Assembly (NCBI GenBank): GCA_900762325.1
Contig: CAAFGG010000052.1
Coordinates: 361,389 to 425,388, forward strand
DNA from: an uncultured Collinsella sp.
GTDB lineage: Bacteria > Actinomycetota > Coriobacteriia > Coriobacteriales > Coriobacteriaceae
DNA length: 64,000 nucleotides
Direction: 5' to 3'
Shown: in pieces, positions 16,407 through 25,917 of the stretch
Numbering within the stretch: the first letter of the stretch is position 1
How the letters are laid out: each line of letters begins with the position of its first letter
Notes under the pieces: generated by a model
Told to the model about the DNA's origin: nothing
What the model saw: only the letters and a program-made list of their open reading frames with translations
Databases searched by the model: none
Position numbers and translations under genes: made by a program

Positions 16407-17207
16407 ATGGGACTTTTCACTGGTAAGACCGTGATCGTCACCGGCGGCGGCAAGGCCACGCTTAAGGACGGTTCCGCTGGCTCCATCGGCTACGGCATCG
16501 ATATCGCATTTGCCAAGGAGGGCGCGAACCTCGTCATCACCGGCCGCAACGTCGCCAAGCTCGAGGCCGCCAAGGAGTCTCTCGAGGCCGAGTACGGTGT
16601 CAAGGTTCTGCCTGTTCAGGCCGATGTCTCGGCTGGTCAGGACAACGAGGCCGTCGTCCAGAACGTCATCGACAAGGCCATTGAGGAGTTCGGCCGCATC
16701 GACGCCGTCGTCAACAATGCTCAGGCTAGCGCCTCGGGCGTGACCATCGCCGATCACACCATGGATCAGTTTAACCTGGCCATTTACTCCGGTCTGTATG
16801 CTACCTATCTGTACATGCAGAAGGCCTATCCGCACCTGAAGGAGACCAAGGGCTCCGTGGTCAACTTTGCCTCGGGCGCCGGCCTGTTTGGCAACTATGG
16901 CCAGTGCAGCTATGCTGCCGCCAAGGAGGGCATCCGCGGCCTGACCCGCGTTGCCGCCAACGAGTGGGGCAAGGACGGCATCAACGTCAACATCGTGTGC
17001 CCGCTTGCTTGGACCGCTGCGCTCGAGAACTTCCAGGATGCCTATCCCGAGGCGTTCAAGGCCAACGTCCACATGCCGCCGGCTGGTCACTACGGCGACG
17101 TCGAGAAGGAAATCGGCCGCGTGGTCGTTCAGCTCTGCGGTCCCGACTTTAAGTACATGAACGGCGAGACCGTCACCCTCGAGGGTGGCATGGGCCAGCG
17201 GCCGTAG
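16407..17207 (+). CDS. Short-chain dehydrogenase, similar to 12-alpha-hydroxysteroid dehydrogenases
   Basis: An NAD(P)-dependent oxidoreductase of the SDR family. It has the TGGG cofactor loop, NNAQASASG in place of the usual NNAG, catalytic Ser in NFASGAG, and a YAAAKEG Tyr-x3-Lys pair. The NNAQASASG, YSGLYAT, GLFGNYGQCSYAAAKEGIRG and C-terminal LEGGMGQRP segments match what I recall of clostridial 12-alpha-hydroxysteroid dehydrogenases, which reversibly oxidise the 12-hydroxyl of bile acids. An unusual insertion (TLKDGSAG region, about residues 18-25) lengthens the cofactor loop. The ATG at 16407 has an AAAGGA site. The substrate assignment is inferred; the SDR fold is certain. Confidence 0.8.
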   Translation: MGLFTGKTVIVTGGGKATLKDGSAGSIGYGIDIAFAKEGANLVITGRNVAKLEAAKESLEAEYGVKVLPVQADVSAGQDNEAVVQNVIDKAIEEFGRIDAVVNNAQASASGVTIADHTMDQFNLAIYSGLYATYLYMQKAYPHLKETKGSVVNFASGAGLFGNYGQCSYAAAKEGIRGLTRVAANEWGKDGINVNIVCPLAWTAALENFQDAYPEAFKANVHMPPAGHYGDVEKEIGRVVVQLCGPDFKYMNGETVTLEGGMGQRP

Positions 17208-17209
17208 GG

Positions 17210-17237
17210 GTTACGCGGTTTTACCAAACCGCGTAAC
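17210..17237. repeat. Hairpin repeat copy 2 (GTTACGCGGTTT arms)
   Basis: Same 12-bp arms as at 14017-14044, loop TACC instead of TGCC, starting three bases after the SDR stop codon. Further downstream both sites also share a CATCGGCGTTGCC segment. Confidence 0.75.
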
Positions 17238-17279
17238 GGCTCGACGCTGCGCGGCCGCCAGGGCGACAACTTGTCATTC

Positions 17280-17321
17280 AAAGAGGGCGGCATGACCAGA
17301 AGGTCTATGCCGCCCTCTTTT
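17280..17321 (+). terminator. Strong rho-independent terminator after the SDR gene
   Basis: Perfect 14-bp arms AAAGAGGGCGGCAT (17280-17293) and ATGCCGCCCTCTTT (17307-17320), with a T-tract at the end of the second arm. The rest of the 17.24-17.63 kb gap holds repeats and the tgt promoter region; I see no gene in it. Confidence 0.85.
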
Positions 17322-17450
17322 CATGCCAATTTGTTCGCCCTGGCGACCGCTCGCTGGCATTGCCAGAGCATCGGCGTTGCCTTGGCTGTTGGAGATGATC
17401 TCGTAGTCGTTGGGGACGTTCTTAAATGACTAGTCATAAGGGACACTCTT

Positions 17451-17483
17451 GCCGGCACTTGGGGACAGTCCCTAAGTGCCGGC
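17451..17483. repeat. Palindrome GCCGGCACTT with GGGGACAGTCCC core
   Basis: Arms GCCGGCACTT (17451-17460) and AAGTGCCGGC (17474-17483) flank GGGGACAGTCCCT. It is another member of the GGGAC-core group. Flanking bases repeat GGGACACTC on both sides (17440s and 17489 onward). Confidence 0.75.
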
Positions 17484-17630
17484 AGATTGGGACACTCCTT
17501 TGCAAGATGGCGCTGAAGATTGTCCTCGACGACTAGTCGTTTAATGCATCAGTTTCTGTCGAGTCGGTGCGGTTTGCTGGTTGCCCGTATAATGGTTTGC
17601 GTATGAACCGCAACCAAGGAGTTCCAGTTT

Positions 17631-18770
<1,140 letters not shown>

Positions 18771-18941
18771 GAGCTGCGGGTGCGCTTGCGGGTGCGCTTG
18801 CGCGGTGTCGAGGCCACGTGCCAATCGACCGTGCACAACCGGCACCGGGCATCGCATGCGCCGGCATCGGCTGCGCGACCGCTGACCGATAGCTTGCAAG
18901 CACTTGATACATCGTGGGTACCATACCGAATAGTTGATGTT

Positions 18942-18986
18942 CGGGCGGGTGTTTGGCGCATGGCGTCGACCCCGCCCGTTTCTATT
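18942..18986 (+). terminator. Hairpin with T-tract in the leader of the LOG-family gene
   Basis: CGGGCGGG (18942-18949) pairs exactly with CCCGCCCG (18971-18978), followed by TTTCTATTTT. It ends only about 18 bases before the next start codon, so it may end tgt transcription or attenuate the downstream gene. The rest of 18771-19003 is GC-rich with no supported gene. Confidence 0.6.
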
Positions 18987-19003
18987 TTCGATAGGAGCAT
19001 CCC

Positions 19004-19762
19004 ATGATTAAGAATGAGAACGTCGAGGGCGAGCCTGCCTACGACGAGACGTACCGCCGCGGCCCCGTGGTCATGCGCGGCCCCATGATTCCTAAGGACA
19101 ACACCTACGCCAACCTGCTGGCGCCCGAAGATTCAACCGACTGGTTGCATGCCGATCCGTGGCGCGTCCTTCGTATTCAGGCAGAATTCGTCGATGGCTT
19201 TGGCGCGCTTGCCGAGCTTGGTCCTGCGGTGACCATCTTCGGCAGCGCCCGCACGCCCAAGACCGATCCGCTCTACAAGGCGGCGCGCACAGTCGGCCGT
19301 AAGATTGCCCAGCGCGGCGTGGCGGTTATCACCGGCGGTGGTCCTGGTGTCATGGAAGCGGCTAATAAGGGGGCGGCGAGCGTCAACGGCAAGTCAGTTG
19401 GTTTGGGCATTGAGCTGCCGCACGAGCAGGGGCTCAACAAATACGTGAACCTTGGTATGGACTTCCGTTACTTCTTTGTGCGCAAGACCATGTTCGTCAA
19501 ATACAGCTCGGGCGCTATTGTTTTTCCCGGCGGGTTTGGCACACTCGACGAGATGTTCGAGGTGCTCACGCTGGTGCAAACGCACAAGGTCAAGCGCATG
19601 CCGCTTGTGCTGGTGGGCACCGAGTACTGGCAGGGCCTGTTCGACTGGCTTAACGGCCCGGTAATGAGCGCCAGTATGATTAGCCCGCTCGACCCGGATC
19701 TGGTACACATTACCGACGACCTCAACGAGGCCGTTGACATTGCGCTCAGCGGGTTGATGTAG
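19004..19762 (+). CDS. TIGR00730/LOG-family protein (cytokinin-riboside phosphoribohydrolase-like)
   Basis: Rossmann-fold protein of 252 residues with the two LOG signatures: GGGPGVMEAANKGA (about residue 110) and PGGFGTLDEMFE (about residue 178), the latter carrying the catalytic Glu. Family members hydrolyse nucleoside 5'-monophosphates to base and ribose 5-phosphate; older annotations call them lysine decarboxylases, which is not supported by the motif. An N-terminal extension of about 70 residues precedes the core. A GGAG ribosome-binding site precedes the ATG. The natural substrate is unknown. Confidence 0.88.
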   Translation: MIKNENVEGEPAYDETYRRGPVVMRGPMIPKDNTYANLLAPEDSTDWLHADPWRVLRIQAEFVDGFGALAELGPAVTIFGSARTPKTDPLYKAARTVGRKIAQRGVAVITGGGPGVMEAANKGAASVNGKSVGLGIELPHEQGLNKYVNLGMDFRYFFVRKTMFVKYSSGAIVFPGGFGTLDEMFEVLTLVQTHKVKRMPLVLVGTEYWQGLFDWLNGPVMSASMISPLDPDLVHITDDLNEAVDIALSGLM

Positions 19763-19793
19763 AGCAATCGTGTCTACCGCGACATGAATATGC

Positions 19794-19829
19794 ATGGCAA
19801 TCTGATGCTATCTAACGTCAGGTTGCCAT
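19794..19829. promoter_or_regulatory. Operator-like dyad upstream of the dinJ/yafQ pair
   Basis: ATGGCAA-N-CTGA (19794-19805) is mirrored by TCAG-N-TTGCCAT (19818-19829). A TATACT box follows at 19840-19845. Type II antitoxins usually repress their own promoter at such a dyad; the link here is by position. Confidence 0.5.
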
Positions 19830-19876
19830 TTATATTGGGTATACTGATGCAAAAGACGAGGGCAAGGAGGTCGCGT

Positions 19877-20176
19877 ATGTCTACTGCAACGGTTAAGCCT
19901 ACGACGGTTCGCCTCGAAGAGGGGCTCAAGGAGCAGGCGACTGAGTTCTTGGATTCGGTCGGCCTCAGCCTCAATTCCTATCTCAATCTTGCCGTTCGGC
20001 AGCTGGTAAATCAGCGAAAGATTCCTTTTGAGATTGTAGGAAGGGCGGAGATGCCCAACGAGGCGACGAGGCGTGCCATGGTGATCGCCGAGGCTCATGA
20101 GTTGGGGATTTTGCCGGACGATAGCCCGTCATTCAATAACGCTGATGAGCTTATGTCATTCCTCGATGAGGAATAG
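19877..20176 (+). CDS. dinJ: RelB/DinJ family antitoxin
   Basis: A 99-residue antitoxin. The N-terminal segment has the ribbon-helix-helix pattern (TTVRLEEGLKEQATEFLDSVGLSLNSYLNLAVRQLV), followed by an acidic C-terminal tail that would wrap the toxin (ADELMSFLDEE). The start at 19877 follows AAGGAGG; an upstream in-frame ATG at 19784 would run through the operator and is rejected. The toxin gene begins two bases after this stop codon, which fits translational coupling. Confidence 0.88.
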   Translation: MSTATVKPTTVRLEEGLKEQATEFLDSVGLSLNSYLNLAVRQLVNQRKIPFEIVGRAEMPNEATRRAMVIAEAHELGILPDDSPSFNNADELMSFLDEE

Positions 20177-20178
20177 CG

Positions 20179-20487
20179 ATGTTCGAGATTAAAGTCGAGG
20201 CTCAATTTAAGGCGGACTACAAACGAACGATGCGCATGCATCCGCAGCTAAAAAGTGAGTTTAAAGCGGCGGTTGCAGAGCTTGTGGCTCATGGGTCACT
20301 TCCGGCGGAGTATGGCGCCCACGAGCTCTCAAACCCGGGCGGAAACTACAACGGCCACATCGATTTCCACCTATCCGATGGCTTGGTCGATGTGGTCGTT
20401 CTTTATCTTCCCCATAAGACTAACCCAGTGATTAGGCTGGTGAGAATGGGCTCGCATGAGGAACTGTTTCAGGGTCCGCTGGGCTGA
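20179..20487 (+). CDS. yafQ: YafQ family mRNA interferase toxin
   Basis: A 102-residue RelE/YafQ-like endoribonuclease that would cleave mRNA on the ribosome when freed from DinJ. Visible family features are the basic N-terminal helix (FKADYKRTMRMHPQL), HELSN followed by HIDFHLSDGLVDVV, and a late RLVRMGSHEELF; the several His/Asp residues fit the YafQ acid-base site. Length and pairing are typical, and nothing looks truncated, so the module should be functional. Confidence 0.9.
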   Translation: MFEIKVEAQFKADYKRTMRMHPQLKSEFKAAVAELVAHGSLPAEYGAHELSNPGGNYNGHIDFHLSDGLVDVVVLYLPHKTNPVIRLVRMGSHEELFQGPLG

Positions 20488-20500
20488 TCGCCGATTTCCA

Positions 20501-20567
20501 AGTTGCGGTGGAATAGGGACTGATTTGCGGTCGATTGGCCAAAAACAGTCCCTATTTCACCGCAACT
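20501..20567. repeat. AGTTGCGGTG palindromic repeat, copy 2
   Basis: Arms of 22 bases (20501-20522 and 20546-20567) pair with one G-T mismatch. The arms end in GGGACTG/CAGTCCC and the loop contains TTGGCC. It lies between the convergent yafQ and degV genes. Confidence 0.8.
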
Positions 20568-20580
20568 GATGTGGGCGTCC

Positions 20581-21441
20581 CTAGTGAGTTGGCTGGTAGC
20601 GGGGGCAGTAGCTGATGGCGATGGCGTCGACGCCTACATTGGTGGCGATGGTGCAGCCGATGGGGCCGGTGCCGGCGTCTACGTAGTCCTGGCCTGCGAG
20701 CGCCTCGTCGACAAGCTCCTGCTCCTCGGCGGCACCGGTCGTGAGCACGCGCACGCTGGAGCCCGGATGCTCGGCCAAAAACGCGAGGCAGTCTGCCATG
20801 GTGTTGGCGACGATGCGCTTGGCGCCGCGGCCCTTCTTGATGGCCTTGATCTCGCCCGACTGCCACTCCGGCGAAACGGCCAGGCGAATATTGAGCATCT
20901 GCGTGAGCTGGCCGGCGAGCTTGGGCGCGCGGCCGTTCTTAACGAGGTTCTCGAGCGTGCGGGGAATCAGCAGCAGGTGTGCGTCGGGCAGCGTCGCGCG
21001 GATCTGCGCCTCGGTTTCGTCCAAGCTGCGACCGTCCTCGCGCATGGCCAGCGCGTACTCCACCAGCAGGCCCTCGGCGCCGGAGCCGGTGCGCGAGTCG
21101 ATGCAGCGCACGTCGAGTTCGTGCGTTTCGGCCGTCAGGCTGGCGTTGGCATAGCAGGCGGACCACTCGCTGCACAGCGAGATAAAGATGGCGCTATCGT
21201 GGCCGTCGGCGCGCACGCGGTCAAAGAGTGCCTTGAACTCGCCGGCGCTCGGCTGCGAGGTGTGTGGCAGCTGCTCGGAGCCGGCCATGCGGGCGACGTA
21301 TTCCTCGGCGGTAATCTGCACCTGGTCGAGCAAGTCCTCGCCCTCGATAATCACATGTAGCGGAATCACGTAAATGCCGAGCTCTTGGGCGCGGGCGGGG
21401 GAGATGTCCGACGTGGAGTCGGTTATGATGGCAAAAGACAT
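20581..21441 (-). CDS. DegV family fatty-acid-binding protein (second)
   Basis: A FakB-like protein of 286 residues, diverged from the copy at 5534-6424. Motifs: ITDSTSDIS at the N-terminus, HTSQPS near residue 80, SLCSEWSACY in place of the usual SSxxSGTY, and NGRAPKLAG in place of the RGGR loop. The start at 21441 has an AAAGGTG site; the upstream in-frame ATG at 21498 is less likely. The altered ligand-loop residues suggest a different fatty acid or ligand from the first copy. Confidence 0.87.
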   Translation of the reverse strand: MSFAIITDSTSDISPARAQELGIYVIPLHVIIEGEDLLDQVQITAEEYVARMAGSEQLPHTSQPSAGEFKALFDRVRADGHDSAIFISLCSEWSACYANASLTAETHELDVRCIDSRTGSGAEGLLVEYALAMREDGRSLDETEAQIRATLPDAHLLLIPRTLENLVKNGRAPKLAGQLTQMLNIRLAVSPEWQSGEIKAIKKGRGAKRIVANTMADCLAFLAEHPGSSVRVLTTGAAEEQELVDEALAGQDYVDAGTGPIGCTIATNVGVDAIAISYCPRYQPTH

Positions 21442-21597
21442 AATCGCACCTTTCGTTGGGGCGCCTGCGCGCCGCCTTCTGAGAGCAAAGTGCGACAAGT
21501 ATAGTGGAGTTGCTCTACATTGCTAGGTTCAATTGTTGAATAGTCAACAGTTTGAAGTGTCGGTGTGGAAATCATCAACTGGGGAAGAGGAATGCCG

Positions 21598-22260
21598 ATG
21601 GAGGCGTTGGAGATATGCAGGCGGCCGGTTGTGCTGTTCGATTTTGACGGCACGGTGGCCGATACGGGCCGGGCGGTGATGACCTCGACGCGCAAGACGT
21701 TGGCCGCGCGCGGGTTTTCGGAGGCGCAGATGGGTGACCTGCGCCGCATGATCGGGCCGCCCCTGTGGAAGAGCTTTCACGACTTTTATGGCTTCTCTCG
21801 CGAGGAGTCGCTTGTGGTGGCTGACGAGTACCGTGCCTTTTTTGATGAGCTGGGACCGGAAGAGTATCCCGTGTTCGACGGAATCCCCGAGCTGCTCGAT
21901 GGCCTTGTCGCGCAGGGGCATCGCTTGGCCGTGGCAACGTCACGCATGGAGGCGAAGTGTATCGACATGGTGGGAGAGCTGGGACTTTCTCAGTTTGAGG
22001 CGGTGGTTGGCATGAATCCGCCGCAGGGGCGCGAGACCAAGGCCGATTCGGTCCGCGATGCCCTGGCAGAGCTCGGTGCGACGGCGGGCGATGCCGTGAT
22101 GATCGGCGATCGCTTTAACGACGTCGAGGGCGCGCACGCGATGAGCGTGCCGTGCATTGGTATCTATTCGGGCGCGGCGGCGCCGGGCGAGCACGAGGCG
22201 GCGGGTGCCGATGCAGTGGTGCACTCGGTGGCCGAGCTTGCTAAACTTTTCGCTATATAA
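21598..22260 (+). CDS. HAD-superfamily hydrolase (phosphoglycolate-phosphatase-like)
   Basis: Subclass I HAD phosphatase. Motif I is LFDFDGTVADTG (nucleophile and acid Asp), motif II is VATSRMEAK, and motif III/IV is IGDRFNDVEGAH. A helical cap lies between motifs I and II. The length (about 220) and cap fit Gph or pyrophosphatase-like enzymes, but the substrate cannot be assigned. I chose the ATG at 21598, eight bases after GGAAGAGG; GTG 21565 and ATG 21592 are alternatives. The M20 peptidase gene follows 54 bases downstream. Confidence 0.85.
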   Translation: MEALEICRRPVVLFDFDGTVADTGRAVMTSTRKTLAARGFSEAQMGDLRRMIGPPLWKSFHDFYGFSREESLVVADEYRAFFDELGPEEYPVFDGIPELLDGLVAQGHRLAVATSRMEAKCIDMVGELGLSQFEAVVGMNPPQGRETKADSVRDALAELGATAGDAVMIGDRFNDVEGAHAMSVPCIGIYSGAAAPGEHEAAGADAVVHSVAELAKLFAI

Positions 22261-22314
22261 GTATGTGATGTGAGGGACGGGCGTACCCGTCGCTCATTGG
22301 TAAGGAGGTCGTCC

Positions 22315-23751
22315 ATGAATCAGGTGGAGCAGAGCGTTGCCGAGTATGTTGACGAGGTCTGGGAAGATGTCGTCGCCGATATCGAGCAGCTGGTGAGCTA
22401 TCCGTCCGTGGCCGTTGCTGCCGATGCGGAGCCCGGTGCGCCGTTTGGCCGCCCGGTCCGTGATGCGCTCGATTGCGCGCTCGGTATCGCGCAAAAGCTC
22501 GGCTACCAGACGAGCGATGACGAGGGCTTTGTGGGAATCGCCGATATTCCGGGCCGCGGCGATAAGCAGCTCGCGACTATCTGCCATGTGGACGTGGTAC
22601 CCGCTGGCCCCGGTTGGAACACCGACCCGTTTGCGATGGAGCGTCGCGAGGGCTGGCTGCTCGGCCGCGGCGTGATTGACGACAAGGGCCCGGCGGTGCT
22701 GTCGCTCTACGCTGGCGCTTATCTGCTCAAACACGGCATTGTGCCGCGCTATACCTTCCGCGCGTTGCTGGGCTGCGATGAGGAAGTGGGCATGTCCGAC
22801 GTTCACCATTATCTGGAGAACCACGCGAACCCCGACTTTCTGTTTACGCCCGATGCCGAGTTCCCGGTCTGCAATGCCGAGAAGGGCCAGTTTGGGGCGA
22901 CGTTCGTGAGTCCCAAGATCGACGGCGGGCGCATCGTGTCGTGGAGCGGCGCCGAGGCGAGCAATGCCATTCCGTCGCAGTCCATCTGCGAGCTCGCGAT
23001 TGCCGCCGATGAGCTGCCGGCGCCGGTCGAGAATGCTGACCGCCTGGAGATCACGGCTCTCGACAATGGTCATGTGCAGATTTTCGCCCACGGTATTGGC
23101 GGTCACGCCTCGATGCCCGAGGGGACGATCAATGCCGTCGGCCTGATCGTGTCGTATCTGCGCGAGGCCGAGGACGCGTTTGGTGCCCGCGGCGAGCGCC
23201 TGCTGACGCCTGCCGAGCACGAGTTTGTCAAGTTTTTGGCCTTTGTGCATGCGGACGCCTATGGTCGCGGCCTGGGTATCGACGCGACGAGCGCGGCGTT
23301 TGGCCCGCTCACCTGCAACCCCGGCGTCATCCGCGTGGTGGATGGCCATATCGAGCAGGTCATCGACGTGCGTTTCCCTGATAGCACGAGCGCCGATACC
23401 ATCCGCGAGCAGCTCGAGCCGCTCGTGGGGCGCTTTGACGTGACGTGTCGCCTGGGTCATGCAAAGGTGCCGTTCTCGGTGTCTGCCGACGATCCGGCCG
23501 TGAAGGCGCTTATCGATACCTATAACGAGTTTACGGGCAAGCACGCCGAGCCTTTTGCCATGGGCGGCGGCACGTACGCGCGCAACTTTGCCCGCGCCGT
23601 GTCGTTTGGCCCCGAGGAGACCGGTCTGGAGCTGCCCGCATGGGGCGGCCAGATGCACGGCCCCAACGAGTGCGCCAACGAGGAACAGCTCAAACAAGCG
23701 CTTAAAATCTACATCGTGGCCATCCTGCGCCTCAACGAACTCGAACTTTAA
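22315..23751 (+). CDS. M20 family metallopeptidase (PepV-like dipeptidase)
   Basis: A two-domain zinc peptidase of 478 residues. The metal-binding set is visible: CHVDVVPAG (His, Asp), GRGVIDDKGP (bridging Asp), GCDEEVGMSD (catalytic and metal Glu), TPDAEFPV (Asp) and a C-terminal HGPNE (His). The lid domain between about 190 and 370 includes GIGGHASMPEG. Size and motif context match PepV/DapE-like dipeptidases that cleave dipeptides from nutrition or wall turnover. TAAGGAGG precedes the ATG at 22315. A palindromic repeat with a T-tract follows the stop and may terminate transcription. Confidence 0.88.
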   Translation: MNQVEQSVAEYVDEVWEDVVADIEQLVSYPSVAVAADAEPGAPFGRPVRDALDCALGIAQKLGYQTSDDEGFVGIADIPGRGDKQLATICHVDVVPAGPGWNTDPFAMERREGWLLGRGVIDDKGPAVLSLYAGAYLLKHGIVPRYTFRALLGCDEEVGMSDVHHYLENHANPDFLFTPDAEFPVCNAEKGQFGATFVSPKIDGGRIVSWSGAEASNAIPSQSICELAIAADELPAPVENADRLEITALDNGHVQIFAHGIGGHASMPEGTINAVGLIVSYLREAEDAFGARGERLLTPAEHEFVKFLAFVHADAYGRGLGIDATSAAFGPLTCNPGVIRVVDGHIEQVIDVRFPDSTSADTIREQLEPLVGRFDVTCRLGHAKVPFSVSADDPAVKALIDTYNEFTGKHAEPFAMGGGTYARNFARAVSFGPEETGLELPAWGGQMHGPNECANEEQLKQALKIYIVAILRLNELEL

Positions 23752-23773
23752 GGTCTCGCGGTTTCCCAATCTA

Positions 23774-23840
23774 AGTTGCGGTGGAATAGTTCCTAGAATG
23801 GGCCATTTGATGGCCAAGCAGGAACTATTTCACCGCAACT
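23774..23840. repeat. AGTTGCGGTG palindromic repeat, copy 3
   Basis: Arms of 21 bases (23774-23794 and 23820-23840) pair with one G-T mismatch; the loop has GGGCCATTTGATGGCC. TTTGTTTTTA follows, so this copy could end transcription of the M20 gene. From here to 24045 is the pst promoter region with no other gene. Confidence 0.8.
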
Positions 23841-24045
23841 TTGTTTTTATTGGTGTAAAAGGCGGGTCATGCTTGGTGGCGGGTTTGTTATCCGTTTGTA
23901 AAGGCTGGGCCGGGCTTGCGGTAAGGGTCTATCAAATGCCCGTAAGAAACCGCAGATAACGCGGTTGTCGCCTGATCGGGGCCGTATCTTTCCAAACAGC
24001 AAAGCGGGCAGGGTGCCCGCGAATCGCATGTATGAAAGGAAGATC

Positions 24046-24984
24046 ATGCTCGATCAGGCTTATTCTCGTCGTCAGTTCCTCGGCCTCGCTGGTGGTCTTG
24101 CCAGCATCGTCGGTCTCGGTCTCGTTGGGTGCGGCGGCTCCGGCGCATCCGATGCCGCCGACAAGGGTAGCGCCGCTGCTGCCGAGTCCGTCTCCGGCGA
24201 GGTGACCTACGACGGTGCCTCTTCGTTCCAGGCTCTCGTCGAGGCCGCTGCCGAGAAGTTCATGGACGCCAACCCCGATGTCTCCGTCTCCGGCTCGGGT
24301 AACGGTTCGGGCAAGGGCCTGACCGCTGTCGCCGCCGGCACCGTCACCATCGGCAACTCCGACGTCTTCGCCGAGACCAAGCTTGAGGCCGATCAAGTCA
24401 AGAACCTCGTCGACCACGAGGTCGCCGTCGTGGGCATGGGCCCCGTCGTCTCCAAGAACGTGACGGTCGACGACCTGTCCCTCGAGCAGCTCAAGGGTAT
24501 CTTCTCCGGTCAGATTACCAACTGGAAGGAGGTCGGCGGCGACGACGCTGCCATCGTCGTGCTCAACCGCAAGGCCGGCTCCGGTACCCGCGCCACCTTC
24601 GAGGCCGCCGTCTTTGGCGACGAGACCGTCGACTTTAAGGGCGACGCCGAGCTCGACAAGTCCGGCGACGTCCAGACTCAGATGGGCAGCACCGACAACG
24701 CCATCTCCTACCTCGATTTCTCGCACTTTGATGACTCCAAGTTCAACGCCATCAAGGTCGAGGGCGTCGAGCCCAAGAGCAAGAATGTCACCGACGACTC
24801 CTTCAAGATCTGGGCTACCGAGCACATGTACTGCGCTAAGGATGCCGACGAGGCCACCAAGGCCTTCCTGGAGTTCATGCTTTCCGATGACGTCCAGGGC
24901 AAGCTCGTCGAGGAGCAGGGCTTTATCCCCGTCTCTGCCATGAAGGTCGTCAAGGACGCCAGCGGCAAGGTCTCCGCTAAATAA
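24046..24984 (+). CDS. pstS: Phosphate ABC transporter substrate-binding lipoprotein
   Basis: Binds inorganic phosphate outside the cell and hands it to PstCA. The signal peptide has a twin-arginine-like SRRQFLG start and a lipobox GLVGCGG with the acylated Cys at residue 29. Mature-domain features are the phosphate-binding GSGNGSGKGLTAV segment and KAGSGTRATFE, both typical of PstS, and an S-T-D-N-A-I-S-Y element. AAAGGA precedes the ATG at 24046. It heads a tightly packed pstS-C-A-B operon; no phoU follows pstB here. Confidence 0.94.
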   Translation: MLDQAYSRRQFLGLAGGLASIVGLGLVGCGGSGASDAADKGSAAAAESVSGEVTYDGASSFQALVEAAAEKFMDANPDVSVSGSGNGSGKGLTAVAAGTVTIGNSDVFAETKLEADQVKNLVDHEVAVVGMGPVVSKNVTVDDLSLEQLKGIFSGQITNWKEVGGDDAAIVVLNRKAGSGTRATFEAAVFGDETVDFKGDAELDKSGDVQTQMGSTDNAISYLDFSHFDDSKFNAIKVEGVEPKSKNVTDDSFKIWATEHMYCAKDADEATKAFLEFMLSDDVQGKLVEEQGFIPVSAMKVVKDASGKVSAK

Positions 24985-25008
24985 GTAATCGCCCCGGAAA
25001 GGTTTGCA

Positions 25009-25917
25009 ATGGCAAAACAGCTGCCAAAGCGCGACCTTGAGAACGTGGGCCTGGGCGTCACGGGCGCGTGCGTTGCGCTCGTGACGCTTGTCGTTGCCGC
25101 GCTCATCTTTATGGTCGCCCAAAAGGGCCTCTCGGCTTTTGTCAAAGACGGCGTCTCGGTCGTCGAGTTTTTCACCGGCACCAAGTGGGACCTGGCCAAC
25201 ACGGCCAAAAACGGCCTGCCCTACACCGGCGCCCTGCCCCTGATCGTCACCTCGTTTGCGGTCATGGCGCTCTCCACGCTTATCGCGCTGCCCATCGCTA
25301 TCGGCTCTGCCATCTTTGCGGTTGAGATCCAGCCTAAGTTTGGTTCCAAGGTCTTTCAGCCGCTTATTGAGCTTTTGACTGGTATTCCTTCGGTCGTCTT
25401 TGGTCTGATCGGTTTTCACGTGGTCGTCGGCCTTATGAAGAGCGTTTTCCACGTAAGCACGGGCTTGGGCATCTTGCCCGGCGCCATCGTGCTGGCCGTC
25501 ATGATCCTGCCGACGATGACCACGCTTTCGGTCGATGGCCTGCGCGCCGTGCCCGACAGCTACCGCCAGGGCTCGCTCGCGCTGGGCTACACCCGCTGGC
25601 AGACCATCTGGCACGTGGTGCTCAAGTCCGCCATGCCGTCGCTCATGACTGCGGTCATTCTGGGTATGACCCGCGCCTTTGGCGAGACGCTCGCCGTGCG
25701 CATGGTCATCGGCGGTATCGAGGCCATGCCGACGTCGCTGCTGTCGCCGGCCTCGACCATCACCACCACGCTCACCACGTCCATGGCGGTCTATGCCGAG
25801 GGCTCGGCCCAGGACGATGTTCTGTGGGCGCTCGGTCTGCTGCTGATGGGCATGAGCCTCATCTTCATCCTGATCATCCATCTCATTGGCCGCAAGGGGG
25901 CGAAGGCTCGTGGCTAG
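25009..25917 (+). CDS. pstC: Phosphate ABC transporter permease PstC
   Basis: Inner-membrane permease half with six predicted helices. The large external loop after helix 1 contains the FFTGTKWD signature, and the cytosolic EAA-like loop (YRQGSLALGYTRWQTIWHVVLKSAMP) contacts PstB. Length (302) is standard. The stop codon overlaps the start of pstA, indicating translational coupling. Confidence 0.94.
   Translation: MAKQLPKRDLENVGLGVTGACVALVTLVVAALIFMVAQKGLSAFVKDGVSVVEFFTGTKWDLANTAKNGLPYTGALPLIVTSFAVMALSTLIALPIAIGSAIFAVEIQPKFGSKVFQPLIELLTGIPSVVFGLIGFHVVVGLMKSVFHVSTGLGILPGAIVLAVMILPTMTTLSVDGLRAVPDSYRQGSLALGYTRWQTIWHVVLKSAMPSLMTAVILGMTRAFGETLAVRMVIGGIEAMPTSLLSPASTITTTLTTSMAVYAEGSAQDDVLWALGLLLMGMSLIFILIIHLIGRKGAKARG

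Noticed and set aside
19784..19876. Extended N-terminus of the DinJ-like antitoxin
   Set aside because: The extra 31 codons run through the dyad and -10-like box, and a strong AAGGAGG site marks the start at 19877.
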